A stretch of 64,000 bases of DNA from Streptomyces sp. B1I3 (GTDB lineage Bacteria > Actinomycetota > Actinomycetes > Streptomycetales > Streptomycetaceae): the NCBI RefSeq assembly GCF_030816615.1, contig NZ_JAUSYD010000001.1, positions 3,804,501 through 3,868,500 on the forward strand, given 5' to 3'. The notes beneath the pieces are model-generated. The model saw only the letters and a program-made list of their open reading frames with translations. It had not been told where the DNA came from and did not search any database. Positions 1 to 10,588 of this stretch are shown piece by piece. The position numbers and the translations under genes were made by a program. Positions within the stretch are counted from its first letter, which is position 1; each line of letters starts with the position of its first letter.

Positions 1-1966
<1,966 letters not shown>

Positions 1967-1970
<4 letters not shown>

Positions 1971-2647
1971 GCGTTGACCAGCTTCTTGATGATCGAGGTG
2001 AAGAAACCGAGGCCGTCGGTGCCACCGGTGCCGACGAGCGGCTCGACGGCGTGCTCGGGGTGCGGCATCAGACCGACGACGTTGCCCGCGGCGTTGGTGA
2101 TGCCGGCGATGTCGCGCAGCGAACCGTTCGGGTTTCCGTCGAGGTAGCGGAAGACGACGCGCCCTTCGGCCTCGAGCTCGTCGAGCGTGTGCTCGTCGGC
2201 GGTGTACCGGCCGTCCACGTTCTTCAGCGGTACGGAGATTTCCTGGCCCGCGGAGTAGTCCGAGGTCCAGGACGTCTCCGCGTTCTCCACCCGCAGCCTC
2301 TGGTCGCGGCAGATGAAGTGGAGGTGGTTGTTGCGCAGCATCGCACCGGGCAGCAGGTGCGCCTCGGTCAGGATCTGGAAGCCGTTGCAGATGCCGAGGA
2401 CCGGCATCCCGGCCTTCGCCTGCGCGATGATCGTCTCCATCACCGGCGAGAAGCGCGAGATGGCTCCGGCGCGCAGATAGTCGCCGTAGGAGAAACCTCC
2501 GGCCAGGACCACCGCGTCGACCTGGTGGAGGTCCTTGTCGCGGTGCCAGAGCGGTACGGGTGCGGCACCGGCGAGCCGGACGGCCCGCAGGGCGTCCCGG
2601 TCGTCGAGCGTGCCGGGAAAGGTGACGACGCCGATACGAGCGGTCAC
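1967..2647 (-). CDS. purQ: Phosphoribosylformylglycinamidine synthase subunit PurQ (glutamine amidotransferase)
   Basis: Class I glutamine amidotransferase subunit of FGAM synthase. It hydrolyses glutamine and channels ammonia to PurL. The product is 226 aa, the usual PurQ size. The nucleophile elbow is VLGICNGFQ and the C-terminal catalytic His region is [10 protein letters not shown] chose the GTG at 2647 ([12 protein letters not shown]) because it gives the expected N-terminal strand and overlaps the purS stop by four bases (GTGA); a longer in-frame extension upstream would run through purS. Both ends overlap neighbours, indicating tight co-translation. Confidence 0.97.
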
Positions 2648-2919
2648 TTCGGCTCCTCGGACTTCTCGTCCGTCTCGACCCTCACGGTGAAGTCCTCGAT
2701 GACGGTGTTGGCGAGGAAGGTCTCGGCCAACTCGTCGATGCGGGCGAGGGCGGCGGCGTCGACCGGCCCCTCCACCTCGAGCTCGAAACGCTTTCCCTGA
2801 CGTACGTCCGCGATTCCGTCGAAGCCGAGACGGGGCAGCGCGCGCTGCACAGCCTGTCCCTGCGGATCGAGGATCTCCGGCTTGAGCATGACGTCGACTA
2901 CGACGCGTGCCACTGGCAC
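2644..2919 (-). CDS. purS: Phosphoribosylformylglycinamidine synthase subunit PurS
   Basis: Small subunit (91 aa) needed to assemble the PurLQS FGAM synthase complex. It begins [21 protein letters not shown], with the family hallmark of a beta strand followed by PEILDPQG, and has the later [10 protein letters not shown] strand. It is the promoter-proximal gene of purS-purQ-purL and overlaps purQ by four bases. The acidic C-terminal tail is typical of actinobacterial PurS. The operon promoter should lie in the intergenic region up to 3279. Confidence 0.96.
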   Translation of the reverse strand: MPVARVVVDVMLKPEILDPQGQAVQRALPRLGFDGIADVRQGKRFELEVEGPVDAAALARIDELAETFLANTVIEDFTVRVETDEKSEEPK

Positions 2920-3279
2920 TCCCGGTGGTGTGGTGCGGCTGTGTCTCCGAGGGGTTCCCCAGATCCCCGCGGGTCCACTCAGCGTACCTGGCCAGAAATT
3001 CTACGCGGGTAGATATCGGTAGGCCCTGATCACACCGCGATATCGAAGGCCACACCACCGAGGAAAAGTCCTGGGAAAAAATCTTCACCCCGATTGCACC
3101 CGGACACGCGGATGTAATTGGCCGGGCTTCACAATGCGGCTCCCACCGCTGTACAAATGATTACCGGGGAAAGCAGGATTGCCCCGGGAACAGTCGACAC
3201 CAGTCGATCCGCATCCTCAGCGGCCGGAAGGCCGGTCGCATCCCGGACGCGACGGTGCCGTAGGAAAGGACCGATATCC
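2920..3279. other. Divergent intergenic region purS / lsr2
   Basis: About 360 bases without a convincing gene between two divergently transcribed operons. It must hold promoters for purSQL (leftward) and lsr2 (rightward). The AT-richer stretch around 2990-3130 is the best place for them. No recognisable operator or riboswitch was seen. An open frame from 3118 is just the in-frame extension of lsr2. Confidence 0.6.
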
Positions 3280-3615
3280 GTGGCTCAGCGTGTAGTGGTT
3301 ACGCTCTCCGACGACATCGACGGGGGAGAAGCGGCGGAAACGGTCACCTTCGCCCTGGACGGGAAGTCGTACGAGATCGACCTCAATCCCGCCAATGCAA
3401 AGAAACTGCGCAAGAGTCTCGCGCCCTACATGGCGGCCGGCCGAAAGCAGACACCCGCCGGCAAGCACGGCAGGGCCCCGGTGGCGTTCCACCACACGTC
3501 GGTCGCCCCCGACCCGGCGGCCGTGCGCGCGTGGGCCCGCTCGCACCGGATGGAGGTACCGGCCCGCGGCCGGATCCCCAAGAAGGTCTACGAGGCGTTC
3601 CACGCCGCCAGTTGA
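3280..3615 (+). CDS. lsr2: Lsr2-family nucleoid-associated protein
   Basis: Xenogeneic-silencer type nucleoid protein, 111 aa. The N-terminal dimerisation domain (VAQRVVVTLSDDIDGGEA, then TFALDGKSYEIDLN) is joined by a basic linker to a C-terminal AT-hook-like DNA-binding domain (AVRAWARSHRMEVPARGRI), matching Lsr2 where R-G-R inserts into the minor groove of AT-rich DNA. The GTG at 3280 is chosen over upstream starts because AGGAAAGGA ends 9 bases before it and because Lsr2 proteins begin at this point. Lsr2 typically represses horizontally acquired DNA, so the island array starting 13 kb away is a plausible target; that is inference. Confidence 0.95.
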   Translation: MAQRVVVTLSDDIDGGEAAETVTFALDGKSYEIDLNPANAKKLRKSLAPYMAAGRKQTPAGKHGRAPVAFHHTSVAPDPAAVRAWARSHRMEVPARGRIPKKVYEAFHAAS

Positions 3616-3766
3616 GGGCCGCGTCCGGTATGCGCCGTTCCGGTACGACCTCCGGGGCGCCGGAACGACTCCCCCGGAGAGCCGACTTGCACAACACCCC
3701 TGCAGGTCGGCTAGAGTCTGGAGCACGCCGAAGGGCAAGGCCGAAAGGCCGGTCCCGACGCAGCGT

Positions 3767-3838
3767 GCGGGTGTAGTTCAGTAGTAGAACATCCCCCTTC
3801 CAGGGGGAAGGCGCAGTGTGCAATTCCTGTCACCCGCT
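3767..3838 (+). tRNA. tRNA-Gly (anticodon UCC)
   Basis: Cloverleaf read by eye: acceptor GCGGGTG pairs with CACCCGC, the anticodon stem CCCC/GGGG encloses a loop with TCC, and the T-loop is TTCCTGTC-like. The discriminator is T and CCA is not encoded. It is followed by a short hairpin and a second tRNA-Gly. Confidence 0.93.
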
Positions 3839-3855
3839 CTGCATCGCCTTACCTC

Positions 3856-3869
3856 ATCCCTTCGGGGAT
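3856..3869. terminator. Small UUCG hairpin between tRNA genes
   Basis: ATCCC-TTCG-GGGAT, a 5-bp stem with a stable UUCG tetraloop directly after tRNA-Gly(UCC). It could be a processing or termination signal. The stem is short, so the call is tentative. Confidence 0.4.
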
Positions 3870-3917
3870 CGGGTAGAGTGGTGACCGCTCCACCGGTGAA
3901 AGCCGAGTGGCAGCAAT

Positions 3918-3990
3918 GCGGACGTAGCTCAGTTGGTAGAGCGCAACCTTGCCAAGGTTGAGGTCGCCAGTTCGAACCTGGTCGTCCGCT
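3918..3990 (+). tRNA. tRNA-Gly (anticodon GCC), copy 1
   Basis: Acceptor GCGGACG/CGTCCGC, D-arm TAGCTCAGTTGG, anticodon stem-loop CAACCTTGCCAAGGTTG with GCC, and T-arm GCCAGTTCGAACCTGG. Discriminator T, no encoded CCA. A strong palindromic terminator follows at 4000. Confidence 0.96.
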
Positions 3991-3999
3991 CTTGTTTCG

Positions 4000-4029
4000 A
4001 AGGCCCCGGTCGATATCGACCGGGGCCTT
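4000..4029 (+). terminator. Terminator of the tRNA-Gly pair
   Basis: A perfect 30-base palindrome (arms AAGGCCCCGGTCGAT and its complement) followed by TT, 10 bases after tRNA-Gly(GCC). It fits a strong intrinsic terminator. Confidence 0.8.
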
Positions 4030-4122
4030 TGTCGTCCTCCTCGGCGACCCATGACGAATGTCATGAGCAGCGATGACAGGGCGCACTGCCCACGGTCGCC
4101 GACCGGCGGAAGTCTTACAGGC

Positions 4123-5070
4123 ATGACCAGCGACGATTACCTCCTCGCCGGCGCGGCCATCGAGGCGAACGGCGTCCGCCGACGTTATGCGGGCGGCTTC
4201 GAGGCAGTGACCGGAATCTCCTTCTCCGTGGCACCCGGCGAGCTCTTCGCCCTCCTCGGGACGAACGGCGCGGGCAAGACCTCCACCGTCGAACTGCTCG
4301 AAGGACTGGCACGCCCGGACGGCGGGACGGTCCGCGTCCTGGGCCACGATCCGTACCGGGAGCGCGCGGTGGTGCGGCCCCGGATCGGCGTGATGCTCCA
4401 GGAGGGCGGCTTCCCGTCCGACCTGACGGTCACCGAGACCCTCCGGATGTGGGCGGGCTGCACCACCGGGGCGAGGCCCTGCGGCGAGGTGCTGGAGCTC
4501 GTGGGCCTGACCACGCGGGGCGGGGTGCGGGTCAAGCAGCTCTCCGGCGGGGAGCGCCGCCGCCTCGACCTGGCGCTGGCCCTGCTGGGACGGCCTGAGG
4601 TCCTCTTCCTCGACGAGCCGACGACGGGGCTCGACGCCGAGGGGCGGCGCGACACCTGGCGACTGGTGCGGGAGCTGCGCGAGGGCGGCACCACGGTCCT
4701 GCTGACCACGCACTACCTGGAGGAGGCCGAGGCGCTCGCCGACCGGCTGGCGATCATGCACCAGGGGCGGATCGTCACCTCGGGCACGATCCGCGAGGTG
4801 ACGGCCGAGCGCCCGGCGCGCATCCGCTTCGAGCTCCCGGACGATGTGGCCCCGGCGCAGCTCCCGCTGTCGCTGCGAGCGGCTGCCGACGGTCCGCGTA
4901 TCGACATCCGCACCCACGGGCTCCAGGAGTCGCTCCACGAACTGCTCAGCTGGGCCCGGGAGTCGGGCGTGGAGCTGTCCGGGCTCGACGCCCGGTCCGC
5001 CTCTCTGGAGGAGGCGTTCCTCGACATCGCCAAGACGCACGTGGAGACGGAAAGGATGGCGACGGCATGA
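4123..5070 (+). CDS. ABC transporter ATP-binding protein (drug/daunorubicin-export type)
   Basis: Cytoplasmic ATPase of an ABC-2 exporter, 315 aa. Walker A is GTNGAGKT (46-53), the signature LSGGE (140-144), Walker B VLFLDEP (160-166), and the H-loop TTHYLEEAE (His197). The C-terminal ~90 residues form the extra domain usual in DrrA/CcmA-like exporters. The ATG at 4123 was chosen because GGCGGA lies a dozen bases upstream and the protein starts shortly before the first beta strand; an in-frame ATG at about 4063 is possible. It overlaps the permease gene by four bases (ATGA) and heads a four-gene operon ending in a two-component system. Substrate unknown. Confidence 0.92.
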   Translation: MTSDDYLLAGAAIEANGVRRRYAGGFEAVTGISFSVAPGELFALLGTNGAGKTSTVELLEGLARPDGGTVRVLGHDPYRERAVVRPRIGVMLQEGGFPSDLTVTETLRMWAGCTTGARPCGEVLELVGLTTRGGVRVKQLSGGERRRLDLALALLGRPEVLFLDEPTTGLDAEGRRDTWRLVRELREGGTTVLLTTHYLEEAEALADRLAIMHQGRIVTSGTIREVTAERPARIRFELPDDVAPAQLPLSLRAAADGPRIDIRTHGLQESLHELLSWARESGVELSGLDARSASLEEAFLDIAKTHVETERMATA

Positions 5071-5837
5071 CGGGCACCACGGTCGCCGGACGGCTGAACG
5101 CACTCGGCCGGGCGGAGCTGACACTCTTCGTGCGGAACAGGACGGCGGTCTTCCTCGCCCTTCTGATGCCGGTGGTGCTGATCTATGTGATGCGCTCCAC
5201 CCTGGAGGAGATGGATCTCGGCGGCTCCGGACTGACCGCGGCAGGGGCGTCCCTGAGCGGTGGCATCGGGATGGTGCTGCTCCAGGTCGTCTACATGAAC
5301 CTGGTGGCCGCCTACGTCGCCCGGCGCGAGGAGCTCGTGCTGAAGCGGCTGCGCACGGGGGAGGTCTCCGACCGCGAGATCCTCACCGCGACGGCACTCC
5401 CGGCCGGGCTGCTGGCACTCCTCCAGGGCACGCTGATCGTCGTCGTGGGGACACTCGCCTTCGACATGACGGCACCGCACCGCCCCGACCTGCTGCTTCT
5501 GGGGCTGCTGCTGGGCATCGTGCTGATGACCGCGCTGGCCGCGGCCACCTCCGCCCTGACGCGCACGGTGCAGACCGCGCAGCTGACCACGCTGCCGCTC
5601 TTCCTCGTCTCGTTGCTGGGCTCAGGGCTGTTCGTACCCCTGGACATCCTTCCCGACCTCGCCGCGTCACTTTGCGAACTGCTGCCGCTGACCGGGGTGA
5701 TGACACTGGTGCGCGCCGGCTGGCTGGGCGGTGTTCCCGCCGGGGACGCCCTGGGTGCGGCACTGACCGCGCTGGCCTGGACGGTTCTCGCGGTGTTTGC
5801 TGTCCAGCGGTGGTTCCGGTGGGACCCGCGGCGCTGA
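5067..5837 (+). CDS. ABC-2 type transporter permease
   Basis: Integral membrane subunit, 256 aa, coupled to the preceding ATPase by an ATGA overlap. About six hydrophobic segments are visible, beginning with AVFLALLMPVVLIYVM and ending with ALTALAWTVLAVFAVQ, in the ABC2_membrane pattern. The cytoplasmic loop RREELVLKRLRTGEVSD after the second segment is the characteristic coupling region (LKRLRxGxxS). The pair is a probable exporter of an antibiotic or lipid controlled by the adjacent kinase and regulator. Confidence 0.9.
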   Translation: MTGTTVAGRLNALGRAELTLFVRNRTAVFLALLMPVVLIYVMRSTLEEMDLGGSGLTAAGASLSGGIGMVLLQVVYMNLVAAYVARREELVLKRLRTGEVSDREILTATALPAGLLALLQGTLIVVVGTLAFDMTAPHRPDLLLLGLLLGIVLMTALAAATSALTRTVQTAQLTTLPLFLVSLLGSGLFVPLDILPDLAASLCELLPLTGVMTLVRAGWLGGVPAGDALGAALTALAWTVLAVFAVQRWFRWDPRR

Positions 5838-5866
5838 GCTCCGCGGATACAGGGGGGTGCGGAGCG

Positions 5867-7138
5867 GTGTGGGTACGGACGCAGGTGCGCGGATGGCAGA
5901 GGCGCGACGGCTTCGCCAAGATCGATCTCTACACGCGTGGCTCCATGCACTCCCTGGTCTGGTCGATGACCCTCTGTCAGACACTCCTGTCCGTCACGCG
6001 CCCCGTACGGCACTCCGGCGCACCCGCCCTGCTCATCGCCGCGACGGTCCTGACCGGCGTGGGGCAGGGCCTGTGCTCGGCACCGCTGGTCACCCGGGCC
6101 CTCGACCGCTACCTCGGCCGGCAGGCCGTCGACCGGTGGCTGGTCGCCCTCGCGGCCGTCCTGCTGCTCATGAACACGGCAGGCCTCCTGACACTCGGCG
6201 GGTACGCCGGAACCGAGGAGTTCCCCGAGTTGCGGCTGGCCCTCGCTGCCGTGATCTGGCCATTCCTGACGTCCTTCGTCCTGATCGCCCCCTTGTGGGC
6301 GTCCGGTGTCTGCCTGACGGTCATGGCTGCCGGCATGAGCGGCGGTGCGTGGCTGGCCGGGGGAACCGGTTCCTTCGTACTCGCGACCTTCCTCGGGTCC
6401 GGTTTCAGCGGTGCGCTGGCCTCCGTCACCGTGCGGCTGTCCGCCTGGACACTCGGGGTGATGCAGAAGCTCCGTGACGCCAAGGACGTGGAGACGAGGC
6501 TGGCGGTCGCCGAGGAGCGGCTGCGGTTCGGCCGGGACATGCACGACGTACTCGGCCGGAACCTGGCGGTGATCGCGCTGAAGAGCGAGTTGGCGGCGGA
6601 GCTGGCGCAGCGCGGCAAGCCCGCCGCCGTCGACCAGATGGTCGAGGTCCAGCGCATCGCCCGCGTCTCCCAGCAGGAGGTCCGCGAGGTCGTACGCGGC
6701 TACCGCGAGGCCGATCTCCGTACGGAACTGGCGGGCGCCCAGGGCGTCCTGCGGGCGGCCGGGATCAACTGCGCGGTCGAGGGCGGCGACCCGCACGGCG
6801 CGGAGCGGCTTCCGGCCTCCGTCCAGTCGGTGCTCGGCTGGGTCGTGCGGGAGGCGGCCACCAACGTGCTGCGGCACGGCGACCCACGACGGTGCACGAT
6901 CCGGCTCCGGGCGGCACAGGACGCCGTACGTCTGGTCGTGGAGAACGACGGAGCACCGCCGGACGCGGTCGCCGCTCCCGGCGAGGGCTCGGGACTGCCC
7001 GGGCTCCGTGAACGGCTGGGCGCGCTGGACGGCAGGCTGGAGGCGGGGCCGGCCGGGGACGGCCTGTTCCGGCTCACAGCGACCGTCCCGCTGCCGTCAC
7101 CCACGGAACGCACCGCGCCGCTGCTGGAGGAACGATGA
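5867..7138 (+). CDS. Sensor histidine kinase (DesK/NarX-like, HisKA_3)
   Basis: Membrane sensor kinase of 423 aa. The N-terminal half has about six membrane segments (roughly 50-200). A coiled linker (AKDVETRLAVAEERLR) leads to the HisKA_3 phosphoacceptor FGRDMHDVLGRNLAVIALK with His226. The C-terminal HATPase_c has VVREAATNVLRHGDP and a GSGLPGLRERL G-box. The GTG at 5867 gives a start after the permease stop with a purine-rich stretch just before it; the upstream frame would overlap the permease. It overlaps the response regulator by ATGA. It probably senses a membrane-active compound that the ABC exporter removes (inference from synteny). Confidence 0.9.
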   Translation: MWVRTQVRGWQRRDGFAKIDLYTRGSMHSLVWSMTLCQTLLSVTRPVRHSGAPALLIAATVLTGVGQGLCSAPLVTRALDRYLGRQAVDRWLVALAAVLLLMNTAGLLTLGGYAGTEEFPELRLALAAVIWPFLTSFVLIAPLWASGVCLTVMAAGMSGGAWLAGGTGSFVLATFLGSGFSGALASVTVRLSAWTLGVMQKLRDAKDVETRLAVAEERLRFGRDMHDVLGRNLAVIALKSELAAELAQRGKPAAVDQMVEVQRIARVSQQEVREVVRGYREADLRTELAGAQGVLRAAGINCAVEGGDPHGAERLPASVQSVLGWVVREAATNVLRHGDPRRCTIRLRAAQDAVRLVVENDGAPPDAVAAPGEGSGLPGLRERLGALDGRLEAGPAGDGLFRLTATVPLPSPTERTAPLLEER

Positions 7139-7758
7139 CCACCGCACCACGGCCCATCCGGGTCCTGCTGGCCGACGACGAGCACCTGATCCGGGGCGCG
7201 CTGGCCGCGCTGCTCGCCCTGGAGGACGACATCGTCCTGGTCGCCGAGGCCGCGACCGGCCCGGAGGCTCTCGCGATGGCGCTGGCGCACCGCCCCGACA
7301 TCGCGGTCCTGGACCTGGAGATGCCGGGGGCGGACGGTGTGAAGGTCGCCACATCGCTGCGCACCGAACTGCCCGGCTGCCGGACCATGATCGTGACGAG
7401 TCACGGCAGGCCGGGTCATCTGAAGCGCGCGCTCGCGGCGGGGGTCCGGGCGTTCGTGCCCAAGACGGTCAGCGCCCGCCGGCTGGCCGAAATCATCCGC
7501 ACGGTGCACGCGGGAAACCGCTATGTGGATCCGGAGTTGGCGGCCGACGCGATATCCGCCGGGGACTCGCCCCTGACCGCCCGGGAGGCCGAGGTACTGG
7601 AACTGGCGGCGGACGGGGCGCCCGTCGCGGAGATCGCGGAGCGGGCCTCCCTCTCACAGGGAACCGTCCGCAACTACCTGTCGTCGGCCGTCTCCAAACT
7701 CGGAGCGGAGAACCGTCATGCGGCGGTGCGTCTCGCGCGGGAGCGAGGTTGGGTATAG
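7135..7758 (+). CDS. NarL/FixJ-family response regulator
   Basis: 207-aa response regulator coupled to the kinase. The receiver has the acidic pocket ADDE (13-16), phosphorylation site Asp60 in VLDLEMPG, and switch Thr/Lys regions IVTSHG and VPKT. The C-terminal LuxR-type HTH reads LTAREAEVLELAADG...AEIAERASLSQGTVRNYLSSAVSKL-like. It probably activates the upstream ABC genes. It ends 22 bases before a tRNA-Gly gene. Confidence 0.93.
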   Translation: MTTAPRPIRVLLADDEHLIRGALAALLALEDDIVLVAEAATGPEALAMALAHRPDIAVLDLEMPGADGVKVATSLRTELPGCRTMIVTSHGRPGHLKRALAAGVRAFVPKTVSARRLAEIIRTVHAGNRYVDPELAADAISAGDSPLTAREAEVLELAADGAPVAEIAERASLSQGTVRNYLSSAVSKLGAENRHAAVRLARERGWV

Positions 7759-7780
7759 TAGGCACCGCGCCACGGCGCAT

Positions 7781-7853
7781 GCGAACGTAGCTCAGCTGGT
7801 AGAGCGCAACCTTGCCAAGGTTGAGGTCGCGAGTTCGAACCTCGTCGTTCGCT
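7781..7853 (+). tRNA. tRNA-Gly (anticodon GCC), copy 2
   Basis: Acceptor GCGAACG/CGTTCGC, anticodon arm identical to the copy at 3918 (CAACCTTGCCAAGGTTG), T-arm GCGAGTTCGAACCTCG. It differs from copy 1 mainly by paired, compensated changes in the acceptor and T stems. Discriminator T, no CCA. Confidence 0.95.
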
Positions 7854-7860
7854 CCGTACA

Positions 7861-7891
7861 GAAGGCCCCGGTCCTCGTGACCGGGGCCTTC
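7861..7891. terminator. Bidirectional terminator tRNA-Gly / purC
   Basis: GAAGGCCCCGGTC and GACCGGGGCCTTC form a perfect 13-bp stem with a 5-base loop between convergent tRNA-Gly and purC. It probably serves both strands. Confidence 0.8.
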
Positions 7892-7896
7892 TGCTG

Positions 7897-8826
7897 TCAC
7901 CTCTTCGGTGCGGCGGACCAGCTGATGCCGGTCAGGTGCGCGTAGGCGTCGAGGTACTTCGCCCGGGTCGCGTCCACGATCTCCTGCGGCAACGCCGGCG
8001 GCGGCTGCTCGCCGTGCCGGTCCCAGCCGGAGGCCGGCGAGGTCAGCCAGTCCCGCACGAACTGCTTGTCGTACGAAGGCTGCGGCCTGCCCGGCTCCCA
8101 GCTCTCGGCGGGCCAGAAGCGCGAGGAGTCCGGGGTCAGCACCTCGTCCGCGATGATCAGCTCCTCGCCACCGTCCTCGGTGGGCGCGAAGCCGAACTCG
8201 AACTTCGTGTCGGCGAGGATGATGCCGCGCTCGCGGGCGATGTCCCGGGCCCGGCCGTAGACGGCGATCGTGGTCTGGCGCAGGGCCGCAGCCGTCTCGG
8301 TGCCGACCTCGCGGGCCACCTCCTCGTACGAGACGTTCTCGTCGTGGTCACCGACGGCGGCCTTGGTGGCGGGGGTGAAGATCGGCCCCGGGAGCTCGGA
8401 TCCGTCGACCAGGCCCTCGGGAAGGCCGAGACCGCAGACCGTACGCGTCGCGTTGTACTCGGTCAGCCCCGAGCCGGTCAGGTAACCGCGCGCCACGCAC
8501 TCGACGGGGATCATGCGCAGCGACCGGCAGATCAGTGTCCGTCCGGCCCAGTCGGCGGGAGCCCCGGCGGGGATCTCCGTGGACAGGACGTGATTGGGGA
8601 CGATGTCGGCGAGCTGGTCGAACCACCACAGCGACAGCTGGGTGAGCACCCTGCCCTTGTCAGGGATCTCGGTGGGCAGGACCCAGTCGTACGCGGAAAT
8701 ACGGTCGCTGGCGACCATGACGAGGTCACCCGCCTCGTTCCGGTACAGGTCGCGCACCTTGCCGGCGTGCAGGTGGGTGAGCCCCGGCACCTGCACGGGC
8801 TCGGGCTTTTCTACGAAACCGGACAC
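7897..8826 (-). CDS. purC: Phosphoribosylaminoimidazole-succinocarboxamide synthase (SAICAR synthase)
   Basis: Catalyses ATP-dependent condensation of CAIR with aspartate in purine synthesis. The 309-aa product shows HAGKVRDLYR (nucleotide loop), ASDRISAYDWVLPTEIPDKG, the PVECVARGYLTGSG signature, TPATKAAVGDHDENVS, and DTKFEFGF followed by ADEVLTPDSSRFWP. The GTG at 8826 is preceded by GGAGG (complement of 8831-8835). The frame extends much further upstream, but that part runs antisense-like through the next gene and has no PurC similarity. Confidence 0.97.
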   Translation of the reverse strand: MSGFVEKPEPVQVPGLTHLHAGKVRDLYRNEAGDLVMVASDRISAYDWVLPTEIPDKGRVLTQLSLWWFDQLADIVPNHVLSTEIPAGAPADWAGRTLICRSLRMIPVECVARGYLTGSGLTEYNATRTVCGLGLPEGLVDGSELPGPIFTPATKAAVGDHDENVSYEEVAREVGTETAAALRQTTIAVYGRARDIARERGIILADTKFEFGFAPTEDGGEELIIADEVLTPDSSRFWPAESWEPGRPQPSYDKQFVRDWLTSPASGWDRHGEQPPPALPQEIVDATRAKYLDAYAHLTGISWSAAPKR

Positions 8827-8941
8827 GCTGCCTCCGCGTAGGTTGATCCAGGAGTCCCTCCGATTGTCCCGCATGCGGACGGTCCCCGCCGCCAGGGGTC
8901 GCCGCCGCCCGGTTCGCTCGGTGCACCGCCGCCCGGCCGGC

Positions 8942-10405
8942 TCAGTCGCGCTTGCAGATCCGGTCGAGCAGGTTGGCCGTGGCCCGTTGGACGCGGGCGT
9001 CGACGTGACCCGGGCGGTCCAGCGCCGGGGACCACGCGAAGGTGCCGGATGCGAAGACGAGCGCCCCCGAGGGAGCCCGGTAGAGCGAGGTCTCCTGGTG
9101 CCGGGTGGCTCCGTCGCCGTCCCGGTAGGGGGAGTGCGCGAGCAGCAGGCGGTTCTCGTGCTCGGGCAGCGTCGTGCGCGGGAAGTAGCGGTCGGCCTCG
9201 CCGGCGACCAGCCCGTCGATCTCGTCGCCCTCGGCGGCCCCGGTGGCCTCCCAGAGCCAGTGCCCGGCGTTCCGCACGACCAGTGGGTGCGGCTCGGGGA
9301 CCCGGCCCGCGTACTGGATGCCGAGGAGTTGCTGCTCGGCGCGGTCGACCTCGCGCCAGAGCGCGGGCTTTCCGGGGCCTCGGCGCTTGCGGCAGGTGAG
9401 GAGGCGGTCGGGGACGCCCGAGGGCGACGGGGCCAGGCCGACCTGCCAGTACATGGTGTTCGCGGAGAGGAAGACGAGTGACGTGCCGGTGTCGCGGGCG
9501 AGCTCCACGGTGCGGCGCATCGGCACCGACCAGTACTCGTCGTGGCCGGGGAAGACCAGGCCGCGGTAACGGCTGGGGTCCACGCGTCCGGCGTGCAGAT
9601 CACGGGCGTCGGCGTACGCGAGGTCGTAGCCGTAGCGCTCGGCCCAGCGGATGAAGTCGTAGGCGTGGCCCACGTGCAGGGGCAGGCCGGCGCCCGCGTA
9701 GGGGCGGTCGAAGGAGATGGTGACGGCGGCGTCCTCCTCGCCCAGCAGCCGTCCCTGCTCGTCCCACGCGTGGTAGAGGCTGGCACCGGTACGGCCGTCC
9801 TCCGGGTAGAGGTTGTACGCCTGCCACGTGATGTCGGGGAGCAGGAGCAGCAGGTCCGCCGGGTGGTCGTCGCGGACCGTGAAGGGGATGTGCGAGCGGT
9901 ATCCGTCGGCGGTGGTGAGGACGGCGACATACGCGCCGACCGACCAGTAGGTGGGGATCTGCAGACGCCAGGAGAGCCACCAGTGGTGGCACGAGACCGT
10001 GCGGTCGGCGGCGAGCGGCGCCGGCTGGACGATGCCGGACAGCCGGGGGCTCGTGGTGATCTTCGCGGCGCCGTCGCCCGCGTAGTGACCGATGCGGTAG
10101 ATGTCGACCGAGAACTGCTGCGGCGGATCCACGGTGATGTGGAAGTCGATCGCCTCGCCGGGGGCCGCGGCGCCGGGCGACACGAAGCCCTTGATCTGCC
10201 GGTGGACGTCGTCGGCGGTACGGGTGCCGCCACCGGCTCCGCCGCGGCCGAGATCGGGGTCGGCGTACCAGGGGACGACCTGGCCCGTGTCGTCGAAGTA
10301 GTTCTCGCTGCCGCGCAGCCAGGGCAGCGGGCCCTGCCCGAAGGGGTCGCTCACGGCGTGCGCGAGGGCACCCGATTCCCATCGCCGGATCTGCTCCGCC
10401 CCCAT
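8942..10405 (-). CDS. N,N-dimethylformamidase beta-subunit-like protein
   Basis: 487-aa protein related to the large-subunit C-terminal domain of N,N-dimethylformamidase, common in Streptomyces without a proven substrate. Diagnostic stretches are TWQAYNLYPEDGRTGASLY, a FDRPYAGAGLP region, and FPGHDEYWSVPMR followed by ANTMYWQV. The fold in this family is an N-terminal beta-sandwich (DIYRIGHYAGDGAAKI region) followed by a class I amidotransferase-like domain. The ATG at 10405 follows GGGAGGGGAG; an in-frame start 21 codons upstream lacks a site. No signal peptide. It stands alone between purC and an unrelated membrane protein. Confidence 0.8.
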   Translation of the reverse strand: MGAEQIRRWESGALAHAVSDPFGQGPLPWLRGSENYFDDTGQVVPWYADPDLGRGGAGGGTRTADDVHRQIKGFVSPGAAAPGEAIDFHITVDPPQQFSVDIYRIGHYAGDGAAKITTSPRLSGIVQPAPLAADRTVSCHHWWLSWRLQIPTYWSVGAYVAVLTTADGYRSHIPFTVRDDHPADLLLLLPDITWQAYNLYPEDGRTGASLYHAWDEQGRLLGEEDAAVTISFDRPYAGAGLPLHVGHAYDFIRWAERYGYDLAYADARDLHAGRVDPSRYRGLVFPGHDEYWSVPMRRTVELARDTGTSLVFLSANTMYWQVGLAPSPSGVPDRLLTCRKRRGPGKPALWREVDRAEQQLLGIQYAGRVPEPHPLVVRNAGHWLWEATGAAEGDEIDGLVAGEADRYFPRTTLPEHENRLLLAHSPYRDGDGATRHQETSLYRAPSGALVFASGTFAWSPALDRPGHVDARVQRATANLLDRICKRD

Positions 10406-10588
10406 GCGGCTCCCCTCCCTCGGCCCCCGGACTTCCTTGCGCCGGATGTCGGCGTCAGCCACCAGCACATCACATAACGCGTGCGGCCCGTCACCGTTCG
10501 TTGCTAATCAACGCGCACTGAACCGTTTCTTCCGCATGATTGGTGCCGAATCGCGTGCATCGTGCCGTCCGAGTGGACGGCCGATCGT

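Noticed and set aside
3949-4122. N-terminal extension of the ABC ATPase
   Set aside because: It would run through the tRNA-Gly and its terminator; the ATG at 4123 fits the domain start.
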